A stretch of 64,000 bases of DNA. Source: Aggregatibacter aphrophilus ATCC 33389 (GTDB lineage: Bacteria; Pseudomonadota; Gammaproteobacteria; Enterobacterales; Pasteurellaceae). The notes under the pieces were generated by a model. It was not told the origin of the DNA, searched no databases, and saw nothing but the letters and a program-made list of their open reading frames with translations. Below are positions 59,375-64,000 of this stretch, one piece after another (the first letter of the stretch is position 1; the number at the start of each line of letters is the position of its first letter). The stretch is from assembly GCF_900636915.1 (NCBI RefSeq), contig NZ_LR134327.1, forward strand, positions 620,001-684,000, given 5' to 3'. The translations under genes were made by a program, and so were the position numbers.

Positions 59375-62308
59375 ATGTCTTTTGTTGCTCAATTTACCGA
59401 TAAACTCCGTTCTCTCGCCGAGGTTTTAATTCACTCTTTTCCGGAAAAATTCGATTCCACCTTGTTTGAACAAATCGAACAACAAAGAGAAGATCCCGCA
59501 ACGAATATCGGGCAAATGGCTGTGGCGGTGGCAATGTCGGATTTTGTGGCGGAGGCGTGGCAGAAACAGCCTGCGTTTTTAGCAAAATGTTGGGAAAAAC
59601 TACCGCACTTTGAGGACTGTGACCAGTACGCCAAGCGGTTAGATGAGGTGTTACAGCATGTGCAAACGGAAGAGCAACTTTACCGGGAATTACGTCTGTT
59701 TCGCGCCCGTGAAATGGTGAAGCTGAGTGTTTGCCAAAGTCTCAATTTCGCCACGGTGGAACAGGTTTTTATTCGCTTGTCGCAACTGGCTGAAAGCCTG
59801 ATTATTGGTGCGCGCGATTGGCTTTATGCGCGGGCTTGTGAAGAAATGGGCACGCCGATGGATGCGCAGGGCAACGCGCAGCAGCTATATATTCTCGGCA
59901 TGGGCAAACTTGGTGGCTTTGAGCTGAATTTTTCTTCCGACATTGATTTGATTTTTACTTATCCAAGCCAAGGAGAAACCGTGGGGGCACGCCGTAGCGT
60001 GGATAACGCGAAGTTTTTCACCCGTTTGGGGCAACGCTTGATTAACGCGTTGGATCAATACACCGCTGACGGCTTTGTGTACCGCACGGATATGCGTTTA
60101 CGTCCCTTTGGCGACAGTGGCGCGCTGGCACTCAGTTTTAACGCCATGGAGCAGTATTATCAGGATCAAGGGCGCGATTGGGAACGTTACGCCATGATCA
60201 AAGGTCGCATTTTAGGTGCGCAAGCAATGGATCCCAATATTGCCGTTTTACAGAATTTATTGCGCCCGTTTGTGTATCGTCGCTACATTGATTTCAGCGT
60301 GATTCAGGCGTTGCGTGAGATGAAACAAAAAATCGAACGGGAAGTGCGCCGCCGCAACCTCACCGATAACATCAAATTGGGCGCGGGCGGCATTCGTGAA
60401 ATTGAGTTTATCGTGCAGGTTTTTCAGTTAATTCGCGGAGGGCGGGAAATTGCCTTGCAGCAGCACGAATTGCTAAATTTATTGCCGGAACTGAGCAGGC
60501 TGAATTTGATTTCCACCGAACAGGAATCCGATTTGCGCCATGCCTATTTATTTTTACGCCGAGCGGAAAATGTGCTGCAAGCCATCAAAGATCAACAAAC
60601 CCAACAACTGCCCGAGAATGAATGGGATCGTCAACGTTTAATCTTCTCATGCGCGGAATTTACCCAATGGGGTGCGCAACAAGAAAGTGTTTCCGTCACC
60701 TATCCGATTCACGATTGGGCGAGTTTTCTCTCTGTGTTACAAGAACATCAGCGCAAAGTGCGGTCGGTTTTTCAGTCATTAATTGGCGATGAACAAGAAG
60801 AAAATACATCGGAAAATGCGTGGGAAGATTTCCTCGAAACGGATTTTGACGAACAAGAATTGCTCGGCATTTTGCAACAAAACGGCGTGCCGGAGACGGA
60901 ACAAGATGCGGTGTTGGATCGTCTGTTGCAATTTCGCAACGAATTGCCTCGTTATGCCATTGGTGTGCGCGGGCGGGCAGTGCTCAATCGCTTAATGCCA
61001 AACCTGCTGGAACAAGTTTTACACACGCCCAACAGCCCTATTTTACTGCCACGGATTTTGACGATTATTGAAAAAATCCTCACGCGTACCACTTACCTCG
61101 AACTGTTGGCAGAGAATCCGCAAGCCTTGACGCAGCTTATCGAACTTTGCGCCCAATCAAAATTTATTGCAGAACAAGTGGCGCGCCACCCGATTTTGCT
61201 CGATGAATTGCTTGATGAAAAATCCCTGCGAAATCCACCGCACTTTACCGAGTTCGCCTCCGAATTACAGCAATATTTATTGCGCCTGCCGCAAGATGAC
61301 GAAGAACAATTTATCGACGGCTTGCGCCAGTTTAAGCACGCTGCCCTGCTCCGCATTGCCGCCGCCGATATTCTCGGCGTGTTGCCGGTAATGAAAGTGA
61401 GCGATCATCTCACTTATTTGGCTGAGGCGATTATCGGTGCAGTGGTCAATTTGGCGTGGCAACAAATCGCCGTTCGTTTTGGTGTGCCCGAACATTTGGC
61501 GGAAGGGGAGAAAAACTTCCTCGTGGTGGGTTACGGCAAATTGGGCGGCATTGAATTGGGCTATAAATCCGATTTGGATCTTGTCTTCTTATACGATCCA
61601 GCCGGCAACAGTCAAACCGTTGGCGGCAAAAAAGTCATCGACAGCAACCAATTTTATTTACGTTTAGCCCAAAAAATCGTCAGTATTTTCAGCATGAATA
61701 CCAGCGCGGGGATTTTATATGACGTGGATATGCGCCTACGCCCATCCGGTGATGCAGGGTTGCTTGGTTGCTCTTTCTCCGCCTTTGAAAACTATCAACT
61801 AAACGAAGCCTGGACCTGGGAAAAACAAGCCTTGGTGCGTAGCCGTGCAGTGTTCGGCGAACAGAAACTACGGGACGAATTTGAAACCATTCGTCACAAC
61901 GTGCTTTCTGCCCCACGGGACTTAGTTCAACTGAAACACGATGTCGGCGAAATGCGGGAAAAAATGTATGAACATTTGGCAAAACATGATGACGCCCAAT
62001 TCAACATTAAAACCGACCAAGGTGGCATTACGGACATTGAATTTATCGCACAATATTTGGTGTTGGCGCATTCGCCGCAACAGCCTGCCCTCACCCGCTG
62101 GTCAGACAATGTGCGGATTTTCGAAATCATGGCAGAATACGGCGTAATTTCTGACGCCGACAGCGAACGCTTAAAACAATGTTATGTAGACCTGCGCAAC
62201 CGTATTCACCATTTGAATTTGCTCGGTTTACCCTCTGTGGTGGACGCGTCGGAATTTTGTGCAGAACGGGCGTTTGTGCGAGAAATTTGGGCGCGGTTGT
62301 TGAAATAA
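59375..62308 (+). CDS. glnE: Glutamine synthetase adenylyltransferase/adenylyl-removing enzyme
   Basis: GlnE adjusts glutamine synthetase by adding or removing AMP. The 977-residue protein has two nucleotidyltransferase domains, each with the G-x-G-K-L-G-G...S-D-x-D signature: [21 protein letters not shown] in the N-terminal (removing) half, and [21 protein letters not shown] in the C-terminal (adenylylating) half. It has several uptake signals and normal core composition. It ends the defence island on this side. Confidence 0.97.
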   Translation: MSFVAQFTDKLRSLAEVLIHSFPEKFDSTLFEQIEQQREDPATNIGQMAVAVAMSDFVAEAWQKQPAFLAKCWEKLPHFEDCDQYAKRLDEVLQHVQTEEQLYRELRLFRAREMVKLSVCQSLNFATVEQVFIRLSQLAESLIIGARDWLYARACEEMGTPMDAQGNAQQLYILGMGKLGGFELNFSSDIDLIFTYPSQGETVGARRSVDNAKFFTRLGQRLINALDQYTADGFVYRTDMRLRPFGDSGALALSFNAMEQYYQDQGRDWERYAMIKGRILGAQAMDPNIAVLQNLLRPFVYRRYIDFSVIQALREMKQKIEREVRRRNLTDNIKLGAGGIREIEFIVQVFQLIRGGREIALQQHELLNLLPELSRLNLISTEQESDLRHAYLFLRRAENVLQAIKDQQTQQLPENEWDRQRLIFSCAEFTQWGAQQESVSVTYPIHDWASFLSVLQEHQRKVRSVFQSLIGDEQEENTSENAWEDFLETDFDEQELLGILQQNGVPETEQDAVLDRLLQFRNELPRYAIGVRGRAVLNRLMPNLLEQVLHTPNSPILLPRILTIIEKILTRTTYLELLAENPQALTQLIELCAQSKFIAEQVARHPILLDELLDEKSLRNPPHFTEFASELQQYLLRLPQDDEEQFIDGLRQFKHAALLRIAAADILGVLPVMKVSDHLTYLAEAIIGAVVNLAWQQIAVRFGVPEHLAEGEKNFLVVGYGKLGGIELGYKSDLDLVFLYDPAGNSQTVGGKKVIDSNQFYLRLAQKIVSIFSMNTSAGILYDVDMRLRPSGDAGLLGCSFSAFENYQLNEAWTWEKQALVRSRAVFGEQKLRDEFETIRHNVLSAPRDLVQLKHDVGEMREKMYEHLAKHDDAQFNIKTDQGGITDIEFIAQYLVLAHSPQQPALTRWSDNVRIFEIMAEYGVISDADSERLKQCYVDLRNRIHHLNLLGLPSVVDASEFCAERAFVREIWARLLK

Positions 62309-62356
62309 AAAAATGATCTGTCATCCAAACTTTTTGGAGGGCAGATCACTTTTTAG
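62308..62356. terminator. Bidirectional terminator between glnE and serS
   Basis: TGATCTGTCATCC pairs with GGAGGGCAGATCA, with one wobble and one mismatch, and is flanked by A- and T-runs. The two genes converge here. An uptake signal follows at about 62362. Confidence 0.75.
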
Positions 62357-62407
62357 AGTTAAAAGTGCGGTCATTTTTTTTAACGTTTTTTAAAACGGAT
62401 AGATGGC

Positions 62408-63754
<1,347 letters not shown>

Positions 63755-63844
63755 CTATATCGTATTAACCAAATAGACTAGTGAAAACATGGACTAAAGT
63801 GCGGTCGTTTTTAGCGATGTTTTTCTCTTGAGAGGAGAAAATAT

Positions 63845-63925
63845 TTACAAATGTCGATGAAACGATTTAGTTTCCGCCGCTACAAAATTCTTTAATGCAA
63901 GGAATTTTGATTTAACGCAACGATC
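63845..63925 (-). pseudogene. Possible C-terminal gene remnant upstream of serS
   Basis: Between serS and the window end there is no complete gene. The minus strand has a short run, SKFLALKNFVAAETKSFHRH then a Leu codon and TAA, that reads like a natural protein C-terminus. In-frame stops close upstream prevent a full gene. It may be a decayed remnant or chance. An uptake signal lies near 63798, and a 7-bp hairpin (ACTACTT/AAGTAGT) near 63936. Confidence 0.2.
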
Positions 63926-64000
63926 CACATAATTCTACTACTTAAGAAGTAGTCTTAATGTTAGACTAGCGCCGATTTTCTAATCACAAAATGAAGTTAT

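Overview
The window is a stretch of a Pasteurellaceae chromosome, most likely an oral Aggregatibacter. At least forty copies of the Haemophilus-type uptake signal AAGTGCGGT (or its complement) are scattered through it. The gene order lpxM / TSUP permease / mepA / aroC / mscK / menE / seqA / esterase / fldA / fur, and the block yciH / pyrF / lapB / lapA / ihfB / rpsA / cmk, follow Haemophilus influenzae. The species was not established by any search.

1-29.5 kb is core genome: RNase II, a Sel1-repeat/YwiC-like pair, a RidA protein, an EEP-family hydrolase, apt-dnaX (with a recognisable -1 slippery site), lipid A acylation, murein hydrolase, chorismate synthase, a large MscK-type channel, menaquinone ligase menE, seqA, the fldA-fur cluster, a doubly broken ubiG, gyrA and the rpsA block. 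29.5-47 kb is more accessory: a Fur-box-preceded TonB receptor with an M16 zinc protease (an arrangement like ferredoxin-uptake Fus systems), azlCD-metR divergent from metE, and a maltose/glucan cassette (GntR-type regulator, fused MalQ-GlgP, EEP hydrolase, PTS EIICB). The cassette looks Gram-positive in origin and lies between two ~80 bp direct copies of the metE terminator region.

47.1-59.1 kb is a defence island built on a type I-C CRISPR-Cas locus read on the minus strand: cas3 - [insert] - cas5c - cas8c - cas7c - cas4 (frameshifted) - [PD-(D/E)XK nuclease gene] - cas1 - cas2 - leader - short array. The cas genes carry many Neisseriaceae DNA-uptake dialect words (AGGTCGTCTGAA, AGGCCGTCTGAA, AGGCTACCTGAA and others), which point to transfer from a Neisseria-like neighbour. 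The insert between cas3 and cas5c holds a Kiwa-like pair (four-TM KwaA-like protein plus DUF4868/KwaB-like protein), sandwiched between internally deleted remnants of a SNF2 helicase and a Mod/Res restriction system. On the cas5c side there are two orphan CRISPR repeats of different kinds. 59.4-64 kb returns to core genes (glnE, serS).

The strongest candidates for something undescribed are the PD-(D/E)XK gene lodged between a broken cas4 and cas1, the Kiwa-like pair nested in a decayed helicase-Mod-Res operon inside a cas operon, the mixed orphan repeats, and the in-frame MalQ-GlgP fusion that keeps an internal ribosome-binding site.
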